A DNA stretch of 64,000 nt from contig FMVK01000004.1 in the NCBI GenBank assembly GCA_900102065.1, forward strand, positions 167,016-231,015. Reading direction: 5' to 3'. The notes beneath the pieces are model-generated. The model made no database searches and had not been told where the DNA came from. It saw only the letters and a program-made list of their open reading frames with translations. The position numbers and the translations under genes were made by a program. Source of the DNA: Lachnospiraceae bacterium XPB1003. GTDB taxonomy: Bacteria; Bacillota; Clostridia; Lachnospirales; Lachnospiraceae. This document shows positions 16,986-26,539 of the stretch, in pieces. Every line of letters begins with the position of its first letter. Position 1 is the first letter of the stretch.

Positions 16986-18035
16986 ATGAAAAATGTTGCA
17001 ACAAAAAAAGGATTAAAGACATATGCGGTAGTAATGCTGCTTGCATGCATGGCTGCCATATTAGTGATAATGGGTGGATTTTCTCCCATTAAGGCAAATG
17101 CCGGAACACTTGTAGCGGGAACAGTTAATTCCAAGAGCACGGAGACACTTCTGTATCTCGATACAACAGGCGGACAGATGCAGATCAAGTTTGATGACAA
17201 GACAGATTTTACAAAGTGCCCTGTTCTTGTATCCGGATCTGCCGTAACGGTTGATGTTTACAACGGAGGAGACGGATATCTTCATGCAGCATCTGTTTCT
17301 CTTTCAAAGAGCATCGCAACCGTAGACAGAAATAAGACCACAACCGTAACAGGTAAGATCGCAGACGGAACAACAGATTCCGTTCTTAAGCTCAGCACAA
17401 CAGGCGGAATGATGACTCTCAAGATCGATGATACTTCCGATTTCTCAAAGTGCCGCATCCTCAAGAAAGATAAGGAGATCACAGTTCTTCTCGGATATGG
17501 TTCCGATGCATACTGGCATGTTTTAACAGCATCATCTGCAGAGACAGGCGTTCAGACAGTTAATACCATCAACGGTGTTAATATGCCGGTCGTTACGGGA
17601 ACGGTTAACGGAAGCAGCAATGCGGAATATCTCAATATCGATACCACTGCAGGTACAATGATCCTGAGGCTTGACTCATCCACAGATATCAGCGAATGCG
17701 GATATATCTACAAGGGTCAGACAGTATATGCGACCATCTATCTCGGAACTGATTCTTACCTTCATGTAGCCAAGCTTGCAAACGGATCCGGAACAAAGGA
17801 TACTACATCATATACTCTCGGTGGTCAGGTGCTTACAGTTCAGGGTAAGACAACATCCGATTCAACACCGAATATGATACAGCTTTCAACACCTCAGGGA
17901 ACCATGAAGATCAAGATTGACGGTTCCACCAAGATGACAAACAACAAAGTCATCACGGTTGATACATTCCTTACAATCGATGTTCAGGGAGGAAGCGACG
18001 GATATCTCCACGCACTTAAGGTTACAAGAGGCTGA
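16986..18035 (+). CDS. Secreted protein built from four tandem beta-rich repeats
   Basis: The 349-residue protein has an N-terminal signal or anchor (about residues 10-38, AVVMLLACMAAILVIMGGF). The rest is four copies of a domain of about 60-65 residues, starting at about residues 41, 121, 200 and 281. Each copy follows the same plan: V-x-G-x-V at the start, L-x-x-D/S-T-x-x-G-x-M near the middle, I/L-x-x-D-x-x-T/S-D, and an end like G-x-D-x-Y-L-H-A/V. Copies differ at most other positions, so the duplication is old. I do not recognise the domain. It has a strong AAGGAGG ribosome site and its own terminator. The upstream gap carries two copies of GTTAACA 40 bases apart (16920 and 16960). A cell-surface binding role is a guess only. 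Confidence 0.75.
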   Translation: MKNVATKKGLKTYAVVMLLACMAAILVIMGGFSPIKANAGTLVAGTVNSKSTETLLYLDTTGGQMQIKFDDKTDFTKCPVLVSGSAVTVDVYNGGDGYLHAASVSLSKSIATVDRNKTTTVTGKIADGTTDSVLKLSTTGGMMTLKIDDTSDFSKCRILKKDKEITVLLGYGSDAYWHVLTASSAETGVQTVNTINGVNMPVVTGTVNGSSNAEYLNIDTTAGTMILRLDSSTDISECGYIYKGQTVYATIYLGTDSYLHVAKLANGSGTKDTTSYTLGGQVLTVQGKTTSDSTPNMIQLSTPQGTMKIKIDGSTKMTNNKVITVDTFLTIDVQGGSDGYLHALKVTRG

Positions 18036-18052
18036 TAATTAACGATCGAATC

Positions 18053-18083
18053 AAGGTCTTCTCTGAAAAGAGAAGGCCTTTTT
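18053..18083 (+). terminator. Intrinsic terminator after the four-repeat protein
   Basis: Arms AAGGTCTTCTCT (18053-18064) and AGAGAAGGCCTT pair with one G-U across a short GAAA-type loop, followed by a T run. Confidence 0.85.
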
Positions 18084-18167
18084 CATAGTATGGCCCACGG
18101 CGTGTACGTCAAGATCATGATGGAACGGAGCCGGGCAGGCAATCAAAACATAGGGAAGTAAAAAAGA

Positions 18168-18860
18168 ATGGAAGTCAGTATTTATCACATCGGAGAGCTG
18201 TATCTCTATGACTATTACTGCAACGAAGGTGAATATGAGCTGAGCAGCATGGATAAAGCATCGGAGTATTTCGAAAAGGGCAGGGCTCTTGAAGGGAAAG
18301 AAGACTATGCCGGTGCTTTGATGGAATATAAATCCGCGCATGAAGAAAATCCTGTCAGATATGATATCTATTCGGGGATGATCAGATGCTATAAGCATGC
18401 GGAGAATCTTGATGAGATAGAAAGGTTGGCCGAAGAAAGCTATAAATTCGCTTGTACCAGATCCGAACTGGCGGATTATTACAGGAATCGCGCATTTTTA
18501 TATCTGCAAAGATATAAGCCTGATACGGCAGCAGCTCTTTATTCTTACAGCAGGCTTATCTGTGACAGTGAGCTTGCAAAGTCGGAGATCAGATATCTTG
18601 AAAAGGCTATGGGCAGGAAAATGGAAGAGAAGGATCCTGCAGTTCTCTTGAAAATCCTGGAAGAAGAAGGGATTCCGACAGCTGCGGATAACGTTTCTCT
18701 GGCGCTTCTCGTTAAGGCGGCCGATGAGGCGGCTGAAAAGGGAGCATACGGTCAGGCACTGGATTGCCTGGAGATGGTCTATGATCTTACTGAGGATGAG
18801 GGTGTCATGGCAAAGATGGAGACCGTAAAAGCCAGAATGGGTACAGGTGATAAAGTCTAA
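18168..18860 (+). CDS. TPR-like helical-repeat protein
   Basis: The 230-residue protein has no signal or membrane segment and is almost entirely helical. TPR-like units are visible: ASEYFEKGRALEGKEDYAGALMEYKSA (about 30-56), ADYYRNRAFLYLQRYKPDTAAALYSYSR (about 101-128) and ADEAAEKGAYGQALDCLEMVYDL (about 186-208), with the usual small and aromatic positions. Such proteins are scaffolds; no partner is indicated by context. It lies alone between the terminator of the four-repeat gene and the promoter of the glycosidase gene. The ribosome site (GGGAAG) is moderate. Confidence 0.65.
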   Translation: MEVSIYHIGELYLYDYYCNEGEYELSSMDKASEYFEKGRALEGKEDYAGALMEYKSAHEENPVRYDIYSGMIRCYKHAENLDEIERLAEESYKFACTRSELADYYRNRAFLYLQRYKPDTAAALYSYSRLICDSELAKSEIRYLEKAMGRKMEEKDPAVLLKILEEEGIPTAADNVSLALLVKAADEAAEKGAYGQALDCLEMVYDLTEDEGVMAKMETVKARMGTGDKV

Positions 18861-18956
18861 AAAATAGCGAAGAAAACTGAACATGATCTTTATTGGGGGG
18901 AGAAAGCTCAAAAACGGAGAGCGGAAAAAACTATATGATTGTATGCGGTTAAGTGC

Positions 18957-19006
18957 TTGTAAAATCCGATGCTTTCGGTGTATTATATAGCCTGAAAACG
19001 TTATTT
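18957..19006 (+). promoter_or_regulatory. Promoter and probable catabolite-response element of the GH43 gene
   Basis: TTGTAA (18957-18962), an 18-base spacer, and TATTAT (18981-18986). TGAAAACGTTATTT at 18993-19006 matches 12 of 14 positions of the CcpA cre consensus TGWAANCGNTNWCA and would cover the transcription start, the position at which CcpA represses. Confidence 0.55.
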
Positions 19007-19031
19007 TTTTGATCCATAAGGAGGAACCACT

Positions 19032-20006
19032 TTGGCACAGCAGAGAAAACCTTTAGTAACAAACATTTTTACGGCAGATCCTTCTGCACATGTTTTCAAT
19101 GACAAGATATATGTTTATCCTTCTCATGATATCCCCCACAACGGTGAGGATGATGATGAAGGAAGCGAATATATGATGGAAGACTACCACATCCTTTCAA
19201 TGGATAACCCGGATGCGGAATGCGTTGATAACGGTGAAGCTCTTCACATGAAGGACGTTCCGTGGGTTAGCAAGCAGATGTGGGCTCCCGATGCGGTTTG
19301 CAAGGACGGAAAGTATTATCTCTACTTCCCCGCAAGAGATAAGGAAGGAATCTTCAGGATCGGTGTTGCTGTCAGCGACAGCCCTGTAGGACCTTTCAAG
19401 GCAGAGCCTGATTATATAAAGGGAACATACAGTATCGATCCTGCAACATTCATGGATGATGACGGAAGAGTATATATGTACAACGGCGGTCTTTGGGGCG
19501 GTCAGCTTGAAAAGTGGAAGACCGGAACTTTTGATCCCGAAGGCGGAGAACCTGCAAAGGATGAGCCTGCTGTAGGACCTTTATGTGCTGAGCTTGCAGA
19601 TAACATGAAGGAGCTTAAGAGTGATTATGTTCACATCAAGATCCTTGATGAGAACGGTGAAGAGATCAAGGCAGGAGACGAGGAGAGAAGATACTTCGAA
19701 GGCCCCTGGATGCATAAGTACAACGGTACTTACTATCTCTCATATTCAACAGGTACAACACACTATATCGTTTATGCAACATCCAAGAGCCCTATGGGAC
19801 CTTTCACATACAGAGGCAGGATCCTTGAACCTGTTATCGGATGGACAACACATCATTCCATCATCGAATATCATGGAAAGTGGTATCTCTTCTATCATGA
19901 TTGTGAGCTTTCCGAGGGAATCAACCACAGACGTTGCGTAAAGTTCACAGAGCTTAAATACAATGAGGACGGTACCATCGTTACTATCAAGCCTTACGAA
20001 GACTGA
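19032..20006 (+). CDS. Glycoside hydrolase family 43 (xylosidase/arabinosidase type)
   Basis: Five-bladed beta-propeller glycosidase, probably acting on xylan- or arabinan-derived oligosaccharides inside the cell, since no signal peptide is present. The 324 residues are a single catalytic domain with the expected acidic triad: general base D16 in FTADPSAHV, the pKa-modulating D136 in SIDPATF and general acid E223 in YFEGPWMHK. Start is the TTG at 19032: AAGGAGG (19018-19024) is 7 bases away and no ATG is suitably placed. It sits upstream of a YesM/YesN system and a sugar ABC importer, consistent with hydrolysis of imported oligosaccharides. Exact substrate cannot be read from the sequence. 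Confidence 0.9.
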   Translation: MAQQRKPLVTNIFTADPSAHVFNDKIYVYPSHDIPHNGEDDDEGSEYMMEDYHILSMDNPDAECVDNGEALHMKDVPWVSKQMWAPDAVCKDGKYYLYFPARDKEGIFRIGVAVSDSPVGPFKAEPDYIKGTYSIDPATFMDDDGRVYMYNGGLWGGQLEKWKTGTFDPEGGEPAKDEPAVGPLCAELADNMKELKSDYVHIKILDENGEEIKAGDEERRYFEGPWMHKYNGTYYLSYSTGTTHYIVYATSKSPMGPFTYRGRILEPVIGWTTHHSIIEYHGKWYLFYHDCELSEGINHRRCVKFTELKYNEDGTIVTIKPYED

Positions 20007-20025
20007 AAATAATAATTGATCAAAC

Positions 20026-20077
20026 AAAGACTTCGGAGTGTGTCGGGGAGTGATCCCTCGCTCCGGAGTCTTTTTTA
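20026..20077 (+). terminator. Intrinsic terminator after the GH43 gene
   Basis: AAGACTTCGGAGTG pairs with CGCTCCGGAGTCTT (with G-U pairs) around an inner loop, then a T run to 20076. Confidence 0.8.
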
Positions 20078-20168
20078 TTGGGGTGTGGGCAATGATCTTA
20101 CTTTTTGATGTGATATTGAGGCGCAGACAGATTTAAAAAATAAAAATATTACGTTATAATTCAACAAT

Positions 20169-21854
20169 ATGATCCAGAAAATCCGCAACAGCATATTGCT
20201 TAAGTTGGTCTGTATTGTCCTGATAATACTTATCGTGCTTTCAGGTACTTTATATACATCTTATCTGTATGTAAGACAGACCACGCAAAACTATGCGGAA
20301 GGTCTGGCGGAAAGTCTTCTCAGACAGTCTGACAATGCCATCAGTCTGTATGAAGAGAATCTCAGATATAATGCAGAATCGCTTTACAGATCCATTGTAA
20401 TGTATGACCTTACCGAGGATGAAAAGGAAATACGTGAAGCAAGGATCTCGTCTTATTATTCCCAGATAGCTTATAAAAACAGAGAGATCGCCGCAGCGGT
20501 ATTTTACGATAATGATATGAATATTGTGGTATCGCTCGGAAAAGTGACGGATATGCCTGAAAAGCAAAAATATCTGCGAACGGGTGAAGACCTGAATGCA
20601 GATAAATATTTTGCCGACAGCGATGAGTATTATTATGCATTTTACTATCCCATATATGACGGCGCGGGGGACAGTCCCAATCAGCTTGGTATGTGTGTAT
20701 TTTTCCTGGAGCCTTGGAGGATAGACGGAACACTGAAGAATATCTTAAATGAGTATGTTGTTGCGATGCAGCTCAGTGATTCAAATAAGCTGGATCTGTC
20801 ATTTCATAAATTCGGGGATATCCCTTCGGATCTTGGAATGGAAGATCTGAAGAATGATAAGGATTATGTTTACAGGGAAGGCAACTGGCAAAACGGTATC
20901 AGGATCTCTCTTGCGGTATCGGTATCCGGTAATACGGCGGGAAGCGGTGCTATAAGGAAGATGATATTGGTCGCTTCAGTTCTCATACTGTTGCTCTTGG
21001 CTATCATAATAATTTTCTCTTACTCTCAGATGGCCAAGCCGATACATGCCATAGACAGATTTATCGGAGATTCCATCAAACATCCGGAACGCAGACTTAA
21101 TCTCAACAGGACCGACGAGATCGGTACTGTTGCAGCCAGCCTTGATCGCATGCTTGATGAGAACCAGCGCATGATCGAAGAGATCAAGGACAGCAAGATC
21201 AGACTTTATGAAACAGAACTGGCGCAGCAGAAGATGGAGATACTGGCATATCGAAATCAGATAAATCCACACTTTTTGTATAATACTCTTTCATGCATGC
21301 GTGACATGGCGCTTATCAATGATGAAAATGATATCGCTGAAATGGCGATGGCGCTTTCCGATATATTCAGATATGCCGTGAAGGGAAGTAATATCGTAAC
21401 TGTAAGTGATGAAGTCTCTTATATCGGGAAGTTTGCAAGGATCATCGAATACCGTTTCATGGGTAAGATAATGATCAATGTTGATGCGGATGAGGAGGCT
21501 CTTGATAAACCGATGATAAGATTCTTCCTTCAGCCTCTTGTTGAGAATTCCGTATTCCACGGTCTAGAGAGCAAGATGGATGCAGGCTTCGTAAATGTTA
21601 CGATCAAAGATGTTGACGGAAGACTTAAAATGGCTGTTGAAGATAACGGTCTCGGAATGGATGAAGAAACTCTGAAGAAACTGAAGGAAGATATCAAGGA
21701 TCCTCACGAGAATACGGGGATAGGATTATCCAATATCGTACAGAGATTAAAACTTTTTTACGGTGATGATTATACGATCAAAGTAAGAAGCCAGGTAGAT
21801 AAAGGAACCGTGATATGGATATCTGTTCCTGACCATATCAGAGAGCACGGTTAG
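20169..21854 (+). CDS. Sensor histidine kinase, YesM/LytS class
   Basis: Membrane kinase of the sugar-responsive type paired with AraC-family response regulators. The 561 residues have two membrane segments (about 8-30 and 260-285) enclosing an extracellular sensor domain, a HAMP region (KPIHAIDRFIG to DEIGTVAASLDRML), the His_kinase motif with H368 in NQINPHFLYNTLS, and an HATPase domain with LQPLVENSVFHG, EDNGLGMDE and GIGLSNIVQRL. A TATAAT at 20155-20160 ends only 8 bases before the ATG and there is no Shine-Dalgarno (see leaderless finding). The yesN-like regulator follows after 21 bases. Confidence 0.93.
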   Translation: MIQKIRNSILLKLVCIVLIILIVLSGTLYTSYLYVRQTTQNYAEGLAESLLRQSDNAISLYEENLRYNAESLYRSIVMYDLTEDEKEIREARISSYYSQIAYKNREIAAAVFYDNDMNIVVSLGKVTDMPEKQKYLRTGEDLNADKYFADSDEYYYAFYYPIYDGAGDSPNQLGMCVFFLEPWRIDGTLKNILNEYVVAMQLSDSNKLDLSFHKFGDIPSDLGMEDLKNDKDYVYREGNWQNGIRISLAVSVSGNTAGSGAIRKMILVASVLILLLLAIIIIFSYSQMAKPIHAIDRFIGDSIKHPERRLNLNRTDEIGTVAASLDRMLDENQRMIEEIKDSKIRLYETELAQQKMEILAYRNQINPHFLYNTLSCMRDMALINDENDIAEMAMALSDIFRYAVKGSNIVTVSDEVSYIGKFARIIEYRFMGKIMINVDADEEALDKPMIRFFLQPLVENSVFHGLESKMDAGFVNVTIKDVDGRLKMAVEDNGLGMDEETLKKLKEDIKDPHENTGIGLSNIVQRLKLFYGDDYTIKVRSQVDKGTVIWISVPDHIREHG

Positions 21855-21875
21855 AGTAAGTAAAGGGGTTGCAGG

Positions 21876-22598
21876 ATGATAAACGTATATATAGCAGATG
21901 ATGAAGTCTGGATAACACTGGGATTAAAGAAGCTTCTTGAGAAGCTGGATATGGATGTGTATATAGTCGGTACAGCCAATAACGGACTCACTGCAAAAGA
22001 GGAGATAGAACTGTTTAAACCCGATGTGGTATTTACCGATATCAGGATGCCGGGGCTTACGGGACTTGAGCTTCTCCAGTCTGTATCAGAATCGGCACCG
22101 GATACGAAGGTTGTAATGATATCAGGGTATGCGGATTTTTCTTATGCCCGTGAGGCTATACAGCATCATGCTTATGATTATCTGTTGAAACCGATAAAGG
22201 AAGAGGAACTTGCCAGAGTTATGATGTCTATCATAAATGAACGTGGCGAGGAAAAGACTGAGAAGAGTGATGAGCCTTCCTTTGACAGAGTTATCGATAA
22301 TGTTATATCCGAGATACGTGAGCATTATACGGAAGATATCTCACTTACTTCTCTTGCGACAAAATACAATCTCAGTATGGCAAGACTGAGTGAGATGATA
22401 AAAGAAAATCTTAAAGTTAATTTTTCGGATTATATAGCATCTCTGCGTATTCAGCGTGCAAAGGAACTTCTTCGCGATGAAAGTATTTCTATTCAGGAGA
22501 TCGCAGAGATAGTGGGATATAATGATTATTTCTATTTCACAAAAGTGTTCAAAAAAGTCGAAGGAATATCTCCCAGTAAATATAGAAAATCCATATAG
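21876..22598 (+). CDS. AraC-family response regulator (YesN type)
   Basis: The 240-residue protein has a receiver domain (residues 3-120: DDE acidic pocket, phospho-acceptor D55 in FTDIRMPG, Ser in MISGYAD, Lys in LLKPI) joined to an AraC/XylS DNA-binding domain with two helix-turn-helices; the second is IQEIAEIVGYNDYFYFTKVFKK ending in the signature GISPSKYRKS. It is the cognate regulator of the upstream YesM-like kinase and probably activates the ABC importer genes that begin 165 bases downstream, whose upstream region is AT-rich with the palindrome GAAAATTTTC near 22647. Confidence 0.93.
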   Translation: MINVYIADDEVWITLGLKKLLEKLDMDVYIVGTANNGLTAKEEIELFKPDVVFTDIRMPGLTGLELLQSVSESAPDTKVVMISGYADFSYAREAIQHHAYDYLLKPIKEEELARVMMSIINERGEEKTEKSDEPSFDRVIDNVISEIREHYTEDISLTSLATKYNLSMARLSEMIKENLKVNFSDYIASLRIQRAKELLRDESISIQEIAEIVGYNDYFYFTKVFKKVEGISPSKYRKSI

Positions 22599-22763
22599 TT
22601 TTATATGTTAAATTTTTTGATGATGGAAGATTTTACCAATTCCCCGAAAATTTTCCATATTTACTTGGCAATAATAGCTATATGATGATGTCATAGAGAG
22701 CTCCCTTAAATGTTGTTAAGTAGCTATGGTATGTATGGGTAATATGTCAGGAGGTTATGTTTC

Positions 22764-23951
22764 ATGAAGAAGAAACTCACTTGTTTATTGCTGAGTGCAG
22801 TGATGTCTCTTTCAATGCTGGCCGGCTGTGCAGGAGGAAGTACTCCCGCAGGAAACGGTGGCGCGGCACCTGCAGCAGGTGGTGATACAACTGCTGCAAA
22901 AGCAGATGATACTATCAAGATCGGTGTTTCGATCTGGAGTTCAACCGATGTACTCGGTTCACAGTGTAAGATGATCATAGATGAAGCTGCAGACGCTCTC
23001 GGAGTTCAGGTTCAGTATGTTGATCAGGGCCACGTATCCGAGAAGGTTACTGCTTCTGTAGAACAGCTTTGTGCTGCAGGATGCGACGGTATCATCATCT
23101 GTAACTCTTCCGATACCGAGATGGCTTCTGCTATCAAGACATGTAACGATAACGGTGTTTATCTTGCTCAGTTCTTCCGTATCATCAATTCGGAGACAAG
23201 TGCGGATATCTATAAAGCAGCTGTTGATTCGCCCTACTATGTAGGTGCGGTTCACGAAAACGAGCCTGAGAACGGCGAGAAGCTTGTTCAGATCCTTCTT
23301 GATAAGGGCGACAGAAATATCGGTCTTATCGGTTGGGAACAGGGTGATGCTACATGGCTCGGAAGATGGGAAGGCTACAAGGCTGGTGTAGAAAAGTGGA
23401 ACAGTGCTCATCCCGATGATCCCGCTGTTCTCTCAGAGCCTCAGTATGCAGGAACATCCTCAGAAGGCGGTTCTAAGGCTGCAGAAGCCCTTATGAGTGC
23501 TAATCCCGATCTTGACGCCATCATCCCTGCAGGTGGCGGCGGAGATCCTCTCCAGGGTGCTATAGCAGCTGTAGAGCGTGCCGGTAAGACTCAGGATATC
23601 GACATCGTATCAACAGACTTCCTTCCTGATCTTGGAGAAAGAATCGCCAACGGTTCAATGGCAGGTGAGTCAGGCGGACATTACTGCGATCCTCTCTTCG
23701 CATTCATGGCAGTATACAATGCTGTTAAGGGCGACTACAAGGATTTCGGTGGCAAGTTCGAAGATATCAACTTCCCTTATCTCTATGTAGCGTCTCCTGA
23801 TGACTATGCAGCATATGAGAAGTACTTCGTTGATAAGCTTCCGTATACAAAGGATGAACTTGTAGAGATGTCAAAGCTCGATATGGAAGGCTTAAAGGCT
23901 AAGGCTGCAGCTCTTTCAATCGAAGATGCCAAGGCTCGCTCAGGCGAATGA
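22764..23951 (+). CDS. Sugar ABC transporter substrate-binding lipoprotein (RbsB-like)
   Basis: A lipoprotein signal ends at C22 (LSMLAGC), followed by a Gly/Ala/Thr-rich linker of about 25 residues and a periplasmic-binding-protein type 1 fold (IKIGVSIWSSTDVLGSQ, GCDGIIICNSSD, DLDAIIPAGGGGDPLQGA). Its 395 residues anchor it to the outside of the membrane, where it captures a sugar for the two permeases and ATPase that follow. The ATG has an AGGAGG site. The ligand is unknown; gene composition resembles galactofuranose-type importers (YtfQRT-YjfF). Confidence 0.9.
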   Translation: MKKKLTCLLLSAVMSLSMLAGCAGGSTPAGNGGAAPAAGGDTTAAKADDTIKIGVSIWSSTDVLGSQCKMIIDEAADALGVQVQYVDQGHVSEKVTASVEQLCAAGCDGIIICNSSDTEMASAIKTCNDNGVYLAQFFRIINSETSADIYKAAVDSPYYVGAVHENEPENGEKLVQILLDKGDRNIGLIGWEQGDATWLGRWEGYKAGVEKWNSAHPDDPAVLSEPQYAGTSSEGGSKAAEALMSANPDLDAIIPAGGGGDPLQGAIAAVERAGKTQDIDIVSTDFLPDLGERIANGSMAGESGGHYCDPLFAFMAVYNAVKGDYKDFGGKFEDINFPYLYVASPDDYAAYEKYFVDKLPYTKDELVEMSKLDMEGLKAKAAALSIEDAKARSGE

Positions 23952-23994
23952 TAAGCCCGTAAGAAATAATTTTATAGAATAATTCCAAACCATG

Positions 23995-24023
23995 GAGCCG
24001 GTATCGCACGGCGGTACCGGCTC
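23995..24023 (+). other. Intercistronic stem-loop between binding protein and permease
   Basis: GAGCCGGTA (23995-24003) and TACCGGCTC (24015-24023) form a perfect 9-bp stem with an 11-base loop and no T run. Such hairpins commonly stabilise the upstream binding-protein message relative to permease genes. Confidence 0.65.
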
Positions 24024-24049
24024 TAACTATATCCAGAGGTGAAGAGTTT

Positions 24050-25015
24050 ATGAAAGCATCGAATGAGATGACGGGGAAAAAGCTGTCAGCGAAGACCAAA
24101 GGTTACCTGCTCCTTTTTCTCATGGTTATAGTATCCTGGGGTATCTTTAAAGTGATAACTCCAAATAATTTCGGATCTGCCAAGAATATGATGAGCTATT
24201 TTGAAGCATCACTTCTTGCGGCCGTGGGCGCAGTGGGCTTCTACTTCGTAATGGTAATGGGAATGTTTGATTTCTCCATTGGCGCCAATATAATTCTTTC
24301 CGCAATCGTCGGATGTGTATTTGCCAATCGTTTCGGCATGGGATATGTGGGACTTGTAGTGGGAGCTATCCTTACCGGAGCACTTGTAGGTTTTCTGAAC
24401 GGAGCCTTTTACGTGAAATTAAGGATACCGTCAATGATCGTAACTACGGGTCTTGCACTTATATATGAATCTGTTGCCAATTATATTGCGGGCGGAGTGG
24501 AGCAGACGCTTCCTTCGGGACTCAGAGCATTCGGTCAGATGCCCGGCAATATCATACTTGCGGTATGTGCATTCGCCATCGCTTATCTTCTTCTTAACTA
24601 TACAAAGATAGGAACATATACATATGCGATCGGCAGCAATGAGTTTGTTGCAAAAAACATGGGTATCAAAGTAAATGCATATAAGATACTGGCATTTGTC
24701 ATAAGCGGAGCTTTTCTCGGTATCATGGCAGTGCTTACCATCAGTTACGGATCTTCAATGGTTGCAGTAACAGGCATGGCATCCATGAGCCGTAACTTCA
24801 TCCCCACCATGGGATGCTTCTTCGGTCTGGCATTTAAGAAATATGGTATGCCTATCGCAGCCATCATCATAGGAGAGTTTGTGATCAATATCATTTTCTT
24901 CGGATTCATCGCGCTCGGTGCACCGACTGCTATTCAGGACGTTATCACAGGCTTCGCCCTTCTTATTATCGTAATGCTTACTACCAAGGTCGCTAAAGGC
25001 GAGATAGTGAAATAA
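24050..25015 (+). CDS. Sugar ABC transporter permease (RbsC-like), first of two
   Basis: The 321-residue protein has eight to ten hydrophobic helices and the branched permease signature GMFDFSIGANIILSAIVGCV, plus the conserved loop IGSNEFVAKNMGIKVNAYK before helix 8. It probably forms a heterodimer with the second permease at 26540. The ATG follows AGAGGTG, 98 bases after the binding-protein gene and just after the intercistronic hairpin; the ATPase gene starts 12 bases downstream. Confidence 0.92.
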   Translation: MKASNEMTGKKLSAKTKGYLLLFLMVIVSWGIFKVITPNNFGSAKNMMSYFEASLLAAVGAVGFYFVMVMGMFDFSIGANIILSAIVGCVFANRFGMGYVGLVVGAILTGALVGFLNGAFYVKLRIPSMIVTTGLALIYESVANYIAGGVEQTLPSGLRAFGQMPGNIILAVCAFAIAYLLLNYTKIGTYTYAIGSNEFVAKNMGIKVNAYKILAFVISGAFLGIMAVLTISYGSSMVAVTGMASMSRNFIPTMGCFFGLAFKKYGMPIAAIIIGEFVINIIFFGFIALGAPTAIQDVITGFALLIIVMLTTKVAKGEIVK

Positions 25016-25027
25016 GGGGGACAGACG

Positions 25028-26527
25028 ATGAGTGAGATAAGATTACAGGTTAATGATATATGTAAATACTTCGGTATCACCAAGGCTCTCGAGCATGTTT
25101 CCTTCAATATCGGGAAGGGCGAGGTTCACGCTCTTATTGGCGAGAACGGTTCCGGAAAATCGACACTTACCAATTCACTTGCAGGTATTTATCAGAAGGA
25201 TTCCGGAACTTTTATCCTTGATGGTAAGGAAGTAAATCCTGCCAATCAGGTGGAAGCCAACAATGAAGGTATATCCATAATCGTTCAGGAGCTGGGTACG
25301 CTGGACGGACTTACCGTGGCGGAAAATATCTTCCTCGGTCATGAAGATAAGTTCGTTAAGTGCGGTATCAAGAATACAAATGCCATGAACCGCAAGGCTA
25401 CGGAGCTTTTGAAGCAGTATGGTTTTGATCGCATCAAAGCAGCGGACATGATCGAGAATTATAATTTCGAAGACAGAAAGTTAGTGGAGATCGTTAAGGC
25501 TACATATTTTAAACCAAAGATCCTTGTTATAGACGAGACTACCACTGCGCTTTCAGGTGAGGGTCGAGAAGAATTATATAAGCACATGAATCGCATCAGG
25601 GAAGAGGGCGATACTGTTATCTTCATTTCCCACGATCTCCCGGAGATACTGCGTCTGTCCGATACCATCACGGTACTCAGAGACGGTGTCTATATCGATA
25701 CCATCAAGAGCAGCGATATAGATGAGGAAGGCTTAAAGAAGCTGATGGTAGGAAGAGAAGTTTCCGGAAAGTATTACCGTTCGGATTACGGAGAACCTAT
25801 ATCGGATGAAGTCGTGCTGAAGGTGGAAAATGTAACTGTTCCCGGACTGATCTCGGATATCAGCTTTGATCTTCATAAAGGCGAGATACTTGGTTTCGGA
25901 GGACTTTCCGAATCGGGTATGCATGAAGTCGGTAAAGCATGTTTCGGTGCATCATTTGACAGAGAAGGAAAGGTCACTCTTGCAGACGGAACTGAGATAA
26001 ATGATATACCTGCAGCGATCTCGCACAGCATCGCTTATACATCAAAGGATCGTGATAATGAGTCTCTTGTTATGAATCAGAGTATCAGAGACAATATCTG
26101 CCTGCCGTCGTTGGATAAGCTTTCGAATAAGGCAAAGATGTTAAGTGACAAAAAGCTTCATGGGTTTGCGGAAACTCACGCAAAAACAATGTCGACAAAG
26201 ATGCAGAGTGTGGATCAGTTTGTTTCCAATCTGTCCGGTGGAAATAAGCAAAAGGTCGTGCTGGCGCGCTGGATAGGAAAGGATTCGGATATCCTTGTTC
26301 TGGACAGCCCGACCAGAGGAATCGACGTTAAGGTTAAACAGGATATATATCAGCTCATGGATAAGATGCGTAAAGAAGGCAAATCCATCATTATGATCTC
26401 GGAAGAGCTGATGGAGCTTATCGGAATGTGTGACAGGATCATCATCATGAAAGACGGCAGGATAAACGGCGAGCTTATGCGTGATGAGAATATGGATGAG
26501 AATGTTCTCATCTCCAAGATGGTATAA
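25028..26527 (+). CDS. Sugar ABC transporter ATP-binding protein, duplicated (RbsA/MglA type)
   Basis: The 499 residues contain two ABC domains. The first has Walker A GENGSGKST and Walker B ILVIDETT; the second begins near residue 258, has a degenerate Walker A region (GGLSESGMHEVG) and retains the signature NLSGGNKQKV and Walker B ILVLDSPTRGID. This asymmetry is normal for sugar importers of the CUT2 type. It has an AGGGGGA ribosome site and lies between the two permease genes. Confidence 0.94.
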   Translation: MSEIRLQVNDICKYFGITKALEHVSFNIGKGEVHALIGENGSGKSTLTNSLAGIYQKDSGTFILDGKEVNPANQVEANNEGISIIVQELGTLDGLTVAENIFLGHEDKFVKCGIKNTNAMNRKATELLKQYGFDRIKAADMIENYNFEDRKLVEIVKATYFKPKILVIDETTTALSGEGREELYKHMNRIREEGDTVIFISHDLPEILRLSDTITVLRDGVYIDTIKSSDIDEEGLKKLMVGREVSGKYYRSDYGEPISDEVVLKVENVTVPGLISDISFDLHKGEILGFGGLSESGMHEVGKACFGASFDREGKVTLADGTEINDIPAAISHSIAYTSKDRDNESLVMNQSIRDNICLPSLDKLSNKAKMLSDKKLHGFAETHAKTMSTKMQSVDQFVSNLSGGNKQKVVLARWIGKDSDILVLDSPTRGIDVKVKQDIYQLMDKMRKEGKSIIMISEELMELIGMCDRIIIMKDGRINGELMRDENMDENVLISKMV

Positions 26528-26539
26528 GGAGGCGTGATC

